Assembly (NCBI RefSeq): GCF_029637605.1 | Contig: NZ_CP121261.1 | Coordinates: 186,001 to 250,000 of the forward strand | Reading direction: 5' to 3' | DNA from: Achromobacter spanius | Lineage (GTDB): Bacteria > Pseudomonadota > Gammaproteobacteria > Burkholderiales > Burkholderiaceae_B | Length of the DNA stretch: 64,000 bases | Shown: positions 52,662 to 62,181 of the stretch, in pieces | Layout of the letters: every line of letters begins with the position of its first letter | Position numbering within the stretch: position 1 is the first letter of the stretch | Translations under genes and position numbers: made by a program | Notes under the pieces: generated by a model | The model's input: the letters and a program-made list of their open reading frames with translations, nothing else | Databases searched by the model: none | What the model was told of the DNA's origin: nothing

Positions 52662-53786
52662 ATGCGTCGTTCCAAGATGACTGCCGCACAGACCACTCTT
52701 TCTCTTACGGAACATGCCCGCGCCTTGCGGGCGCATTTTGGCTCCGTGATCCTGCCGCTATGGATGGGGCAGGGCTTCAATCAAGCACTGGGTCTGCCCT
52801 ACGAATCGTTGGACGCCGCGACAGGTCTGCCGTTGGCGCCTGCTCGGTATCGTGCGATGGCTTGCGCGCGGCAACTGTATGTGTTCGCAGAGGCGCCCGG
52901 CACGGATGCGGGTCTGCATGCCGATAGGCTGTTCGATTCGCTATGCCGCGTATTTCGCAATGAATGCGGCGGCTGGCTGTACAGCGTCGACGCTGATGCG
53001 CGCCCCTTGGACGACACGCAGGATCTTTACACGCACGCTTTCATTGTGCTGGCCTGCGCGGCTTACTTCCCGCGTAGCCGCAATGCCGAGGCGCGCAAGC
53101 TGATGCTGTCGACGGCGGCCACGATCGAGTCGCGTTTCAAGACGAATGATGGGCTGTACCACGCGGCGCTGAGCGCGGATCTTCTACACCCGCTGAAAGC
53201 CCCGGCGCAAAACCCCATGATGCACCTGACAGAAGCGTATCTGGCTGCCGCCCAAGTGGCGGAGCCTGCGCTGTTTGCCCAGCGTTTGCGTTCGCTGGCG
53301 CAGGGCGTCAGCCAGTTCTTCGTGCATGGGTCCACGCAGTGCATTTCCGAGGCCTTGCAGGGCTCGGCCGACAATCGGCTCGAGCCCGGGCATCAGTTCG
53401 AATGGTTGTCGCTGGTGCACGGCGCGGCCGAAGTGTTCGAAGGCTTGGAGCTGGTGGAATCCTTGCCGCGAGCCGTGCGGTGGTCACGCGAGCACGGTGT
53501 GGATGTGGACGGCCCGGGTGTGGTGGCGTCGCTGGACGAGTCAGGCGTGGTCATCGATGCCACCCGGCGGATCTGGGCGCAAACGGAATACCTGCGGGCG
53601 TTGGCGGTGTTGGGCGATTTGCCCGCCCTGGAGTCGGGGCTGGCCAGTTTCCGCGCCCGTTTCCTGCACGACGGAGGGTGGCACGAATGCCTGGACGGCC
53701 AGGGCGCGGTGGTGCGCGCCGATATGCCGTCGACATCGCCGTACCATTTGGCGACCTGTCTCGCGGCGTTACCAAACGTTGTTTAA
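52662..53786 (+). CDS. N-acylglucosamine 2-epimerase (AGE) family sugar isomerase
   Basis: A 374-aa (alpha/alpha)6-barrel enzyme of the AGE/mannose-isomerase type. It shows PLDDTQDLYTHAFIVLACAA, PAQNPMMHLTEAYLAAA, PGHQFEWLSLVHG and WAQTEYLRALAVLG, the spaced His/Arg/Glu motifs around the active site. It probably interconverts aldose and ketose or epimerises a sugar in the cytosol. The start may be ATG 52662 or 52677; further upstream the frame is Arg-rich and unlikely to be coding. Confidence 0.85.
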   Translation: MRRSKMTAAQTTLSLTEHARALRAHFGSVILPLWMGQGFNQALGLPYESLDAATGLPLAPARYRAMACARQLYVFAEAPGTDAGLHADRLFDSLCRVFRNECGGWLYSVDADARPLDDTQDLYTHAFIVLACAAYFPRSRNAEARKLMLSTAATIESRFKTNDGLYHAALSADLLHPLKAPAQNPMMHLTEAYLAAAQVAEPALFAQRLRSLAQGVSQFFVHGSTQCISEALQGSADNRLEPGHQFEWLSLVHGAAEVFEGLELVESLPRAVRWSREHGVDVDGPGVVASLDESGVVIDATRRIWAQTEYLRALAVLGDLPALESGLASFRARFLHDGGWHECLDGQGAVVRADMPSTSPYHLATCLAALPNVV

Positions 53787-53888
53787 ACGCTCATTTAACA
53801 ATTATTGTCATTCACTTGATATAAATCGATAGAAAAATATTGGTGAAATCCCTTACAATTCCGTAACACTGTTTGTGGGGAAGCATCA

Positions 53889-54104
53889 ATGAGCGTCATG
53901 TGTTTGGCGTGCCAACGCATTAATCCGGGCCTTGCAGGCGTTGCGCCGCATTCGCATCTGGGACATCAAGGTTTCACCAATCCCACGCAAAAAGGGCGCG
54001 AAGAAAGTCGCGAAGATCACTTTCGGTGCCTGAGTTGTGGGGCGAAATGGTTGCGTGAAACCGATAAGTGGGGCGTGGATCTGGGATTCAAGCTGGCGCC
54101 TTGA
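53889..54104 (+). CDS. Small zinc-ribbon-like protein
   Basis: A 71-aa protein with CLAC near the start and CLSCGAKW later, a pair of CxxC knuckles that could hold one zinc ion. A histidine-rich stretch (PHSHLGHQGF) lies between. GGGGAAG precedes the ATG. The upstream 100 bp are AT-rich and may hold the promoter. Function unknown. Confidence 0.7.
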   Translation: MSVMCLACQRINPGLAGVAPHSHLGHQGFTNPTQKGREESREDHFRCLSCGAKWLRETDKWGVDLGFKLAP

Positions 54105-54127
54105 GCGTCGCAACGCCGCATTTGAGT

Positions 54128-54154
54128 CGGGCCTCTGAATAAGAGGCCCGTTTT
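54128..54154 (+). terminator. Terminator after the zinc-ribbon gene
   Basis: A perfect 9-bp stem, CGGGCCTCT against AGAGGCCCG, with a 5-nt loop and TTTT. Confidence 0.85.
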
Positions 54155-54213
54155 ATTTTGTTGCACCAAATTCCGATCCCGAGAAACTAAAGGTTTCTTC
54201 GGAGGCTTGCTCC

Positions 54214-55152
54214 CTAGCCACGTATTTGGTCGGCCGCCACGACGTCGGGGTCGGCCTGCGCGGTTTGCAGTAACCATTGCCGAAAACAATCCAGCGCGTA
54301 GTGGTCGCGCCGCTGAGCCGGCGCGCATAAGTGATAGCCGCGCCGCAAGCGTATCGGCAGCTTGGGAAAGGGCGCCGCCACGCGGCCGGACTGAAGCTCA
54401 TCGCGTACCAGGCAGCGTTGCAGGACGGCGATGCCCATATCGGCCATGACCGCACGGACCAGGATGGACACCTGATCGAACCCCTGTGACAGCGTGACGG
54501 CATGGCGCGGCACACCGGCGGCAGTGAACCATTGAGCCCAGTTGTCTTGCCCATTGGTGTGGTAAAGCAGCGGCTCACCCAGCAGGCCGTGCGGCGTGTT
54601 CCACAGCCCCTGGGCCTGGCGGGCGGCCAAGCGGTCCGGGTGGCAGATCACCACCACTTCTCGCCCAATCACGTAGTCGGCTTGCCATCCGGGCCACTGG
54701 TCGGGCGTGCCTGCCAGGATGCTCGCGTCCGGCGTGGTGCCCGAAAAATCTTCATTGCGCCGATAGGCCGAGAAATTGAGCTGGATGTCGGGATGACGCC
54801 GGTGGAAGTCGGGCAGATGCGGCACCAGCCAGGCGCTGGCCAGCGTGGGAACCATGGACAGCGTCAGGTGCCGGCGGCGGTCGTCGGCGCGTAGCTCGGT
54901 GCTGAGCTTTTCAATGGCTTGCAGCGGCGCTTGCGCGCCATCGTAGAGTTTTTGACCCGTCGCGGTCAGGGTCAGCCCATGCGCATTCCGGTACATCAGC
55001 GGCTGGCCAAAATGCGCTTCCAGGCGCGAAATGGCACGGCTGATGGCGCCTTGTGTCACGCATAAGGTCTGGGCAGCCAGTGTGAAGCTGCCCAAGCGCG
55101 CTGCCGTGATAAAGGCATGCAACTCGGACATGGACGGCGAATGCAAGCGCAT
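54214..55152 (-). CDS. LysR-family regulator (GcvA-like)
   Basis: A 312-aa transcription factor. The N-terminal helix-turn-helix (LHAFITAARLGSFTLAAQTL, CVTQGAISRAISRLEAHFG) and a C-terminal substrate-binding-like domain are complete. It is divergent from the Bug-type binding protein gene, 115 bp away, which is its probable target together with the amidohydrolase behind it. Confidence 0.93.
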   Translation of the reverse strand: MRLHSPSMSELHAFITAARLGSFTLAAQTLCVTQGAISRAISRLEAHFGQPLMYRNAHGLTLTATGQKLYDGAQAPLQAIEKLSTELRADDRRRHLTLSMVPTLASAWLVPHLPDFHRRHPDIQLNFSAYRRNEDFSGTTPDASILAGTPDQWPGWQADYVIGREVVVICHPDRLAARQAQGLWNTPHGLLGEPLLYHTNGQDNWAQWFTAAGVPRHAVTLSQGFDQVSILVRAVMADMGIAVLQRCLVRDELQSGRVAAPFPKLPIRLRRGYHLCAPAQRRDHYALDCFRQWLLQTAQADPDVVAADQIRG

Positions 55153-55267
55153 CTAGCATGACCTTTGGTAATGAAGGAGTGCAATATAGTCGTTTGAAAG
55201 GGGACGGTAAAGTTTGGACACTGGCGGCCTGTCTGAAACCCACACCTTCCTTTTTCGGAGTCGACTC

Positions 55268-56260
55268 ATGTCTCGCCGCCTGCTTGGCCGGTCCGCGCGT
55301 TTCGCGCTTGCCGGCATGTTCGCCACCTTGTCTTTTGCCGGCATTGCCCACGCCGCCGACTACCCCTCGCGCCCCATCAAGCTGGTGGTGCCGTTCGCCG
55401 CCGGCGGATCGACCGATATCGTGGCCCGCCTGGTGGCCGAGTACGCCGGCCGCGAACTGAAGCAGACCATCGTGGTCGAGAACAAGGCGGGCGCGGGTGG
55501 CTCGATGGGCATGGAGCAGGTGGCGCGGTCCACGCCCGACGGTTATACGCTGGGCATGGCCACGATGAGCACGCATGGCTCGAACCCGGCCGTGTATCGC
55601 AAGATGAATTACGACCCTGTGAAGGATTTCGCGCCCGTGGCCAATGTGCTGGCGGTGCCCAGCATTCTGGCCATCAACCCGAATCTGCCGGCCAAGAACA
55701 TGGCGGAATTCGTGGCGATGGCCAAAGCCGCGCCGGCTGACCGCTACAGCTTTGCCTCGCCGGGCGTGGGCTCGCTGGGCCACGTGAATATCGAGAACTT
55801 CATGATGCTGTCCGGCATCCGCTTGCTGCACGTGCCGTATCGCGGCGCGGGTCCGGCCTTGAACGATGTGATGGGCGGGCAGGTGGACGCGATCACCGAC
55901 AACCTGTCGTCGACGCTGCCGCAAGTGAAGGGCGGCAAGCTGCGAGCGCTGGCCGTGTTGGGCGCCGAGCGCTCGCCCTTGCTGCCGGACGTGCCCACCT
56001 ACATTGAGCTGGGTTACCCCGACATGGGCACGGGCGGCTGGTTTGGGCTGGTGGCGCCAGCGGGTACGCCCACGGCCGTGATCGACAAGCTTAACCAGGC
56101 GGTGCGCGCGGCGATGAAAGATCCCGAGTTCCGCAAAAAGGCCGAAGACGTGGGTGGTACGCTGATGCCGACAACCCCCCAAGAGTTCCAGGACCAGATT
56201 CATCAGGCCCTGGCCCGCTACGCCAAGGTGGCCAAGGCCGCCAACATTCAGGCTGACTGA
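55268..56260 (+). CDS. Bug-type periplasmic binding protein (tripartite tricarboxylate transporter receptor)
   Basis: A 330-aa exported receptor with cleavage after AHA (about residue 29), then YPSRPIKLVVPFAAGGSTDI, the Bug hallmark, and PDGYTLGMATMSTHGSNPAV. GGAG precedes the ATG at 55268. Such receptors bind carboxylates; the expanded family is typical of Bordetella and its relatives. The membrane components TctA and TctB are not here. The next gene suggests a glutamate- or histidine-derived ligand. Confidence 0.94.
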   Translation: MSRRLLGRSARFALAGMFATLSFAGIAHAADYPSRPIKLVVPFAAGGSTDIVARLVAEYAGRELKQTIVVENKAGAGGSMGMEQVARSTPDGYTLGMATMSTHGSNPAVYRKMNYDPVKDFAPVANVLAVPSILAINPNLPAKNMAEFVAMAKAAPADRYSFASPGVGSLGHVNIENFMMLSGIRLLHVPYRGAGPALNDVMGGQVDAITDNLSSTLPQVKGGKLRALAVLGAERSPLLPDVPTYIELGYPDMGTGGWFGLVAPAGTPTAVIDKLNQAVRAAMKDPEFRKKAEDVGGTLMPTTPQEFQDQIHQALARYAKVAKAANIQAD

Positions 56261-56262
56261 CG

Positions 56263-57141
56263 ATGACGCTTGCCGATTTCAACGTGGTTTCCGTGCATGA
56301 GCCCCAAGGGCCGGCGCTGCCGCTGGTCTGTGATTCGCCGCATAGCGGCGAGCACTATCCCGAGGATTTCGGGGCGGTCGCCACACGGGCGCAATTGCGC
56401 CAGGGTGAAGACACGCACGTGGACGCGCTGTGGTCGGCGGCCCCCGCGCTGGGCGCGACCTTGATTGCGGCGCACTTTCCGCGCGTGTACATCGACCCGA
56501 ACCGCACGCTGCAGGATCTGGACCCGGAGCTGTTGGCCGAACCTTGGCCGCACGCGCTGTCGCCCGGTGAGAAAACCCGCCTGGGCAAAGGGCTGATCTG
56601 GCGCCGCATGGACAAAGCCACGCCCATCTATGACCGCAAGCTGAGCCTGGCCGAAGTGCGGCATCGCATCCAGGCGTACTACGAGCCTTACCACGCCGCC
56701 TTGGCGCGCGCGATCAGCCAGGCCGAAGCGCGCTTCGGCGCCGTGTGGCATCTGAACCTGCATTCGATGCCCAACGATGCCTATGAACGCCTGGGCCGGC
56801 AAAGTGAACATCCGCTGGCCGACTTCGTGCTGGGCGACCGTGACGGCACGACGTGCGAACCGGAATTCATCGCGCTGATCGAAAAGGCCCTGCGCGACCT
56901 GGGCTACACGGTGGCGCGCAACGACCCCTACAAGGGGGTGCAATTGATTGCGCAGATTGGGCAGCCCGCGTTGAACCGGCACAGCCTGCAAGTGGAGATT
57001 CGCCGCCCCTTGTACATGGACGAGGTCACGCGCGAACGCAACCCGGGCTTTGAATTGCTGCGCGGGCATTTGTCTACGGTGCTGGAGCAGGTGGCCGATT
57101 ACGTGCGTGTGCGCATGGATGCGGTTACGTCGACAAAATAG
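56263..57141 (+). CDS. N-formylglutamate amidohydrolase
   Basis: A 292-aa zinc hydrolase that releases formate from N-formyl-L-glutamate, the last step of one histidine degradation route. LVCDSPHSGEHYPEDFG, AHFPRVYIDPNRTLQDLDPE and WHLNLHSMPND are diagnostic. It starts 2 bp after the Bug gene, so the two are one operon under the divergent LysR gene. No other hut genes are visible, so a related N-acyl amino acid could be the real substrate. Confidence 0.9.
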   Translation: MTLADFNVVSVHEPQGPALPLVCDSPHSGEHYPEDFGAVATRAQLRQGEDTHVDALWSAAPALGATLIAAHFPRVYIDPNRTLQDLDPELLAEPWPHALSPGEKTRLGKGLIWRRMDKATPIYDRKLSLAEVRHRIQAYYEPYHAALARAISQAEARFGAVWHLNLHSMPNDAYERLGRQSEHPLADFVLGDRDGTTCEPEFIALIEKALRDLGYTVARNDPYKGVQLIAQIGQPALNRHSLQVEIRRPLYMDEVTRERNPGFELLRGHLSTVLEQVADYVRVRMDAVTSTK

Positions 57142-57171
57142 AGTCGCTTGTGTGGTCGGCAGGTGGCAAAG

Positions 57172-57204
57172 GCCGGTGTTGATGCAGATCAACGCCGGCT
57201 TTTT
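57172..57204 (+). terminator. Terminator after the amidohydrolase gene
   Basis: GCCGGTGTTGAT pairs with ATCAACGCCGGC (one wobble), loop GCAG, followed by five T. Confidence 0.85.
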
Positions 57205-57289
57205 GCATGGCGCTTAAGTTTCCTCGTGCCACGCCGTTGTCGCTAGGAGCAAGCTGCGCCGTCTGTGGCCGCGGCGCGAGGGAACCGGA

Positions 57290-57649
57290 ATGCTAGAGAA
57301 GACGATCAACGGATTTTCGGTGGTGGCGTACGCGACGCAGCCGGAAGGGCGCACGCCACCTCGGGCCTTTTTGGAGACGCGGCGCTTGGCGTCCAAGGGC
57401 AAAGAGGGCGACGTGGCGGAATCGAAAGATGCGGCCCAGGGTGGCCTGCCCCAGGACGGCCTGCCCCAGGATGGCCTGCCCCAGGATGGCCTGCCCCAGG
57501 AAGCCCAAGCGCCCGAAGGCCAGCCCTTTGAAATCTTCGTCAGCCGACGCTTTCGCAGCACGATCGAAGCGATGTCGGCCGCGCGCAATGCCTTGGACCG
57601 CGTGACGAGCGTGGACGAAGACGGCGTGCCCGATCCGCTGCCCGAATAA
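57290..57649 (+). CDS. Hypothetical protein with GLPQD repeats
   Basis: A 119-aa protein; GAGGGAACCGGA precedes the ATG. A central linker has four GLPQD/E units encoded by 15-bp repeats. The flanks, NGFSVVAYATQPEG and PFEIFVSRRFRSTIEAMSAA, look folded. No family recognised. The repeat number may vary between strains without breaking the frame. Confidence 0.65.
   Translation: MLEKTINGFSVVAYATQPEGRTPPRAFLETRRLASKGKEGDVAESKDAAQGGLPQDGLPQDGLPQDGLPQEAQAPEGQPFEIFVSRRFRSTIEAMSAARNALDRVTSVDEDGVPDPLPE
57443..57502. repeat. 15-bp in-frame tandem repeats
   Basis: Four copies of GGCCTGCCCCAGGAN, coding Gly-Leu-Pro-Gln-Asp/Glu. Confidence 0.95.
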
Positions 57650-57676
57650 GGGCTGCGGCAATGGCGCCGCGGGCCT

Positions 57677-58519
57677 TCAGGTCAAGGTGCTGCGCATCAG
57701 GATTTCCGTCAGCGCGCGGGTGGGCTTGTTGGGCGACGGGGCCGAGATGACGATGAATTCCACCTGCGGCAACGCCGGCAACTGAATCGCGCCGCCCGGC
57801 GCGGCCAAGCCCGTCGTGGACAAGTGCGAGGGCTGCACCGTAATGCCCAGGCCCGCGCGGGCAGCCGCCTGGCAACCGGCGTAACTGGTGCTGGTGCACA
57901 CAATCTGCCAACTGCGCCCCACGCGCGCCAACGCGTCCAGCGTCAGCGTGCGCGTGACACTGGGTTCGCGCAGCAGAATCAGCGGCAACGGCTCATCGGG
58001 CGCAAAGCGCAGGCCTTCCTTGGCGCGCCACAGCAGCGCCTCTTTATGCAGGGTCTGGCCGCGGCGATCGCCGCGGCGGCGCTTGCCGATCATCACATCC
58101 AGCTCGTTGTCGTCCAGCAGCCGGTAAAGATCACTGGTGACGCCAATGGTCAGGTCCAGCTCGACTTCGGGATGGGCCAGGCGGAACGCGGCCAGCACAT
58201 CGGGCAGCGGGCCCATGGCCAGGTCGTCCGACGTGCCCAGCCGCACACGGCCGCGCAGGCGTGGCGCATCAAACAGGCGTTCGGCGCGTTCGTGCGCGTC
58301 CAGGATGATCTCGGCATGGACGAGCAGGCTGCGGCCGTCGCTGGTCAGCACCAGCGAATGGGTGTCGCGCAGGAACAGGCGCCGGTTCACCGACTGTTCC
58401 AACTGCCGGATATGTTCGCTGACGGTGGGTTGGGTCAGCCCCAGGCGGCGGGCGGCTTCCGTGAAACTGGGAGCGGCCGCCGCGGCGGTGAAGGTCTTGA
58501 GCCATAGGGGATTCAGCAT
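57677..58519 (-). CDS. LysR-family regulator
   Basis: A 280-aa regulator. The N-terminal helix-turn-helix is LKTFTAAAAAPSFTEAARRL and GLTQPTVSEHIRQLEQSV; the ligand domain follows. It is divergent from a bile-acid-symporter-like carrier 115 bp away, its probable target. Confidence 0.93.
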   Translation of the reverse strand: MLNPLWLKTFTAAAAAPSFTEAARRLGLTQPTVSEHIRQLEQSVNRRLFLRDTHSLVLTSDGRSLLVHAEIILDAHERAERLFDAPRLRGRVRLGTSDDLAMGPLPDVLAAFRLAHPEVELDLTIGVTSDLYRLLDDNELDVMIGKRRRGDRRGQTLHKEALLWRAKEGLRFAPDEPLPLILLREPSVTRTLTLDALARVGRSWQIVCTSTSYAGCQAAARAGLGITVQPSHLSTTGLAAPGGAIQLPALPQVEFIVISAPSPNKPTRALTEILMRSTLT

Positions 58520-58634
58520 GGAAGGCGCGGCCTGGTCATTATGATTTCCGATGACAGTTAAAGTAATCAGTGGGCTTCACGATGGCAAGCGGCGCGCCTA
58601 TAGTTTTCCGTAATTTCCTGGAAACCCTTACGCC

Positions 58635-59618
58635 ATGCGCCGCTTCCTGCCAGACAAGTTCACCTTGATCCTGATTGCCACCGTGGCATTCGCCAGCTTT
58701 TTCCCCGCCGTGGGCAAGGGCGCGTCATTCATGATGGTGGCCAGCAATGTGGCCATTTCGCTGTTGTTCTTCCTGCATGGTGCGCGCCTGTCCACGGATG
58801 CCATCGTGGCGGGCGTGAAGGATGTGCGCCTGCATGCCCTGATTCTGGCGTCCACCTTCATTCTGTTTCCCGCGCTGGGCCTGGGCTTGCGTGCGCTGTT
58901 TCCGGGCCTCTTGACCCCGTCGTTGTGGTTGGGCGTGCTGTTCGTGTGCACCTTGTCGTCAACCGTGCAGTCGTCGATTGCGTTCACGTCGATGGCGCGC
59001 GGCAATGTGCCCGGCGCCATTTGCGCGGCGACGGCGTCCAATCTGCTGGGCACCGTCTTGACGCCGCTGTTGGTGGCGGTGCTGTTGCATCGGCAGGGTG
59101 GCGGGCACGGGTTGGCTGACGCCGGCCGCATCTTGCTGCAACTGCTGTTGCCGTTCGCCGTGGGCAGCTTGCTGCGGCCGTGGATCGGCGCTTGGGCGCA
59201 ACGCAACAACCGCACCTTGTCCAAGGTGGACCGCAGTTCGATTCTGTTGGCCGTCTACACCGCGTTCAGCGAGGCCGTGGCGCAGGGCATCTGGCACGCC
59301 TTTCCGGCGATAGACCTGGCCACGATGGTGCTGGTGAATGCCCTGTTGTTGGGGGCGGTGCTGGTGATCACCACCTGGGGCAGCCGCAAGCTGGGCATGT
59401 CCAAAGAGAACGAGATCACGCTGGTGTTCTGCGGATCGAAGAAGTCGCTTGCCTCAGGCATTCCGCTGGCCACGGTGCTGTTCGGCACGTCGCAGATGGG
59501 CGTGGTGGTACTGCCCCTGATGATCTTCCATCAGATGCAACTGATGGTGTGCGCCGTGCTGGCGCGTCGGTATGCGGAACGGCAGCAGCCGACCCAGGCG
59601 GTGGTGGCTGGGGCCTAG
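58635..59618 (+). CDS. Bile acid:sodium symporter-like transporter (SBF-like)
   Basis: A 327-aa inner-membrane carrier with about nine or ten hydrophobic segments. VASNVAISLLFFLHGARLS, CTLSSTVQSSIAFTSMARGN and VFCGSKKSLASGIPLATVLF are the marks of the YfeH-like SBF branch. Substrate unknown. Divergent from a LysR regulator. Confidence 0.9.
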   Translation: MRRFLPDKFTLILIATVAFASFFPAVGKGASFMMVASNVAISLLFFLHGARLSTDAIVAGVKDVRLHALILASTFILFPALGLGLRALFPGLLTPSLWLGVLFVCTLSSTVQSSIAFTSMARGNVPGAICAATASNLLGTVLTPLLVAVLLHRQGGGHGLADAGRILLQLLLPFAVGSLLRPWIGAWAQRNNRTLSKVDRSSILLAVYTAFSEAVAQGIWHAFPAIDLATMVLVNALLLGAVLVITTWGSRKLGMSKENEITLVFCGSKKSLASGIPLATVLFGTSQMGVVVLPLMIFHQMQLMVCAVLARRYAERQQPTQAVVAGA

Positions 59619-59631
59619 GTCCTGGCAAGCG

Positions 59632-60039
59632 TCAAGCGTCGTTGCGCGGAACGATCTTGCCGCTGGGGTGCCAATAGACGGCGCCGTCGCGTTCGGACAC
59701 GGTCAACACGGTCAGCCGGCCGTTCTTGCAGGGGCCGCCCACGCAGAGGCCCGTGTCGGGCTGGTACGTGGCGCCATGGCGCGCACACATGATCAGGTCG
59801 CCGGCTCGCGTGAAGAAACTGCCTTCCCAATCGAGCTCGACGCCGACGTGGGCGCAGCGGTTCAGGTAGCCGTGCACGCGGTCTTGGTAGCGCACGAAGA
59901 ACGCGGTGGTCTGGCCCGCGCCATCGGACACGGGCACTTTCACGCCCAGGCCGCCGTTGACCAGGTCGGTGGAGGCACAGACGTGGACACCTGGGGCGTC
60001 GGGAATCGCAGAGACGTCAGGGGCGGAAGAATCCTGCAT
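59632..60039 (-). CDS. Rieske [2Fe-2S] protein
   Basis: A 135-aa soluble ferredoxin-type Rieske protein. The cluster ligands are CAH (Cys62, His64) and CARH (Cys85, His88) in RCAHVGVELDW and IMCARHGATYQP. No signal peptide or membrane anchor. Family members feed electrons to oxygenases or nitrite reductase; no such partner is adjacent. An exporter gene lies upstream on the same strand. Confidence 0.92.
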   Translation of the reverse strand: MQDSSAPDVSAIPDAPGVHVCASTDLVNGGLGVKVPVSDGAGQTTAFFVRYQDRVHGYLNRCAHVGVELDWEGSFFTRAGDLIMCARHGATYQPDTGLCVGGPCKNGRLTVLTVSERDGAVYWHPSGKIVPRNDA

Positions 60040-60090
60040 GGCGGGCCTTTGAAGAAAAGGGTGCGATCTTCGGATAGCGGACAGGGCTTG

Positions 60091-61896
60091 TCAATCGGCC
60101 GGGGCGCTGTGGGCGCTGTCTTGCTGGCGCGCCCACATGCCGGCGTACACGCCGCGTTGGGCCAGCAATTGTGGATGGCGCCCGCGTTCGATGATGCGAC
60201 CTTCCGACAGCACGATGATCTCGTCGGCATCCGCCACGGTCGACAGCCGGTGCGCGATGATCAGCGTGCTGCGGCCTACGCTGACTTCGCGCAGGTTGGC
60301 CTGGATCTCGCGTTCGGTATGGGTGTCCAGCGCACTGGTGGCCTCGTCGAATAAAAAGATGACGGGGTTCTTCAAGATGGTGCGGGCGATGGCCACGCGC
60401 TGCTTTTCTCCGCCCGACAACTTCAGGCCGCGCTCGCCCACCATTGTCTGGTAGCCGTCGGGCATGGTCATGATCAGCTCGTGGATGTGGGCCAGGCGCG
60501 CGGCGGCTTCGATCTCGGCATCGGTGGCGCCGGGGCGGCCGTAGCCAATGTTGTAGTGGATCGTGTCGTTGAACAGCACCGTGTCTTGCGGCACCACGCC
60601 AATGGCCGCCCGCAGGCTGGCCTGGGTGACGCTGCGCACGTCTTGTCCGTCAACAAGAATGGCGCCGCTGTCAGCGTCATAAAAGCGGAACAGCAGGCGG
60701 GCGATGGTGGATTTGCCGGCGCCCGAGGTGCCCACCACGGCTACGGTCTTGCCGGCGGGGATACTGAAGCTGACGCCTTTCAAGATGGGCCGGCGCGCGT
60801 CGTAGCCAAAGTACACGTCGCGGAATTCGACCTGGCCGCCCGCCAGGTGCAAGGGCTGGGCGTCGGGGCGGTCGGCCACTTCGCGGTCCTGGCCCAGCAG
60901 TTCGAACATGCGTTCCATGTCGATGATGGCCTGCTTGATTTCGCGGTAGATGAAGCCGAAGAAACTCAGCGGCTGGTAAAGCTGCAGCAGATACGTGTTG
61001 ACCAGCACGAAGTCACCCAGCGTGTATCGGCCTTCGGCAATGCCGGTGGCGGCCATCCACATCACCAGTGTCAGGCCGACGGAGATGATGGCGGCCTGGC
61101 CCACGTTCAGGATGGACAGGCTGACCTGGCTGCGCACGGCCGCGCGTTCGTAGCGGGTCAGCGAGGCGTCGTAGCGGCGCGCCTCGTGTTCTTCATTGCC
61201 GAAGTATTTGACCGTCTCGTAGTTCAGCAGGCTTTCGATGGCCTTGGTGTTGGCTTCGGAATCGGTTTCGTTCATCAGGCGCCGGAACTTGGCGCGCCAT
61301 TCCGTTACCGCAAGCGTATAGGCCATGTACAGGATGACCGTGGCGCCGGTGGCCACGGCCAGCCAGATGTCGAACATCTTCCACAGCACAATACAGACCA
61401 GCCCGATCTCGAAGAACGTCGGCAGGATGTTGAATAGCAGGAATGACAGCAGCGTCTGGATGCCCTTGGTGCCGCGTTCGATGGCGCGGGTCAGCCCGCC
61501 GGTCTGGCGCGACAGATGAAAGCGCAGCGCCAAGGCATGAAGGTGCCGGAAGATTTGCAGGCCGACCTCGCGGATGGCGTGCTGGCCCACGCGGGCAAAG
61601 ATGGCGTCGCGCAGTTCCGAGAACAGCAGCGACAGCACGCGCGCGGTGCCGTACGCCAGGATCAGGCCCAGTGGTACCGTCACCGCGCCGGGCGCGCCCT
61701 TGCCCAGTGCGTCGATGGCTTGCTTGTAGATCAGGGGTACGTAGACCGTCGCTGCCTTGGCGGCGAACAGGCACAGCAGCGCCGCCACGACGCGCACCTT
61801 CAGCCCGGTTTTTCCCGGCGGCCAAAGGTAGGGGAACAGGGTGCGCAAGGTGGAAAAGCCGCCGCGGTTCTTGGGTGGCGTGTCAGGGGAATTCAT
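60091..61896 (-). CDS. Atm1/HMT1-type ABC exporter (fused membrane and ATPase domains)
   Basis: A 601-aa half-transporter working as a homodimer in the inner membrane. Six hydrophobic segments precede the ATPase, with Walker A VGTSGAGKST, signature LSGGEKQRVAIAR, Walker B IFLFDEATSALD and the switch IAHRLSTVADAD. NETDSEANTKAIESLLNYET is typical of the Atm1 branch, which exports glutathione-linked metal or persulfide compounds. The ATG at 61896 was chosen; a proline-rich upstream extension is unlikely. Confidence 0.94.
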   Translation of the reverse strand: MNSPDTPPKNRGGFSTLRTLFPYLWPPGKTGLKVRVVAALLCLFAAKAATVYVPLIYKQAIDALGKGAPGAVTVPLGLILAYGTARVLSLLFSELRDAIFARVGQHAIREVGLQIFRHLHALALRFHLSRQTGGLTRAIERGTKGIQTLLSFLLFNILPTFFEIGLVCIVLWKMFDIWLAVATGATVILYMAYTLAVTEWRAKFRRLMNETDSEANTKAIESLLNYETVKYFGNEEHEARRYDASLTRYERAAVRSQVSLSILNVGQAAIISVGLTLVMWMAATGIAEGRYTLGDFVLVNTYLLQLYQPLSFFGFIYREIKQAIIDMERMFELLGQDREVADRPDAQPLHLAGGQVEFRDVYFGYDARRPILKGVSFSIPAGKTVAVVGTSGAGKSTIARLLFRFYDADSGAILVDGQDVRSVTQASLRAAIGVVPQDTVLFNDTIHYNIGYGRPGATDAEIEAAARLAHIHELIMTMPDGYQTMVGERGLKLSGGEKQRVAIARTILKNPVIFLFDEATSALDTHTEREIQANLREVSVGRSTLIIAHRLSTVADADEIIVLSEGRIIERGRHPQLLAQRGVYAGMWARQQDSAHSAPAD

Positions 61897-62181
61897 GGTT
61901 GGGCGAGGGGGGCGCGTAGGCGGGAGGGGCGGTGCGAAAGGCGGCGTGGAAGGCCGTGTGAAGGGCATTATCCGGCACGGGCGCTATTATTTGGTGATAA
62001 CCCCTGGTGTTTCCGGACCATTGCCAGGGGATGTTGGTCTGGAATTACGGCGCGGGCGCAGCTCGGCAAGCCCGTTTTCTTTCATCTCTTCAATCCGGGG
62101 TTGGCCGGGCTGGGCCCTGGATTGCGCGACCTGGCGCGTATTCGCCGTGCGAGCGTCGCGGTGCAAGTTTCGGAGGGTCTT

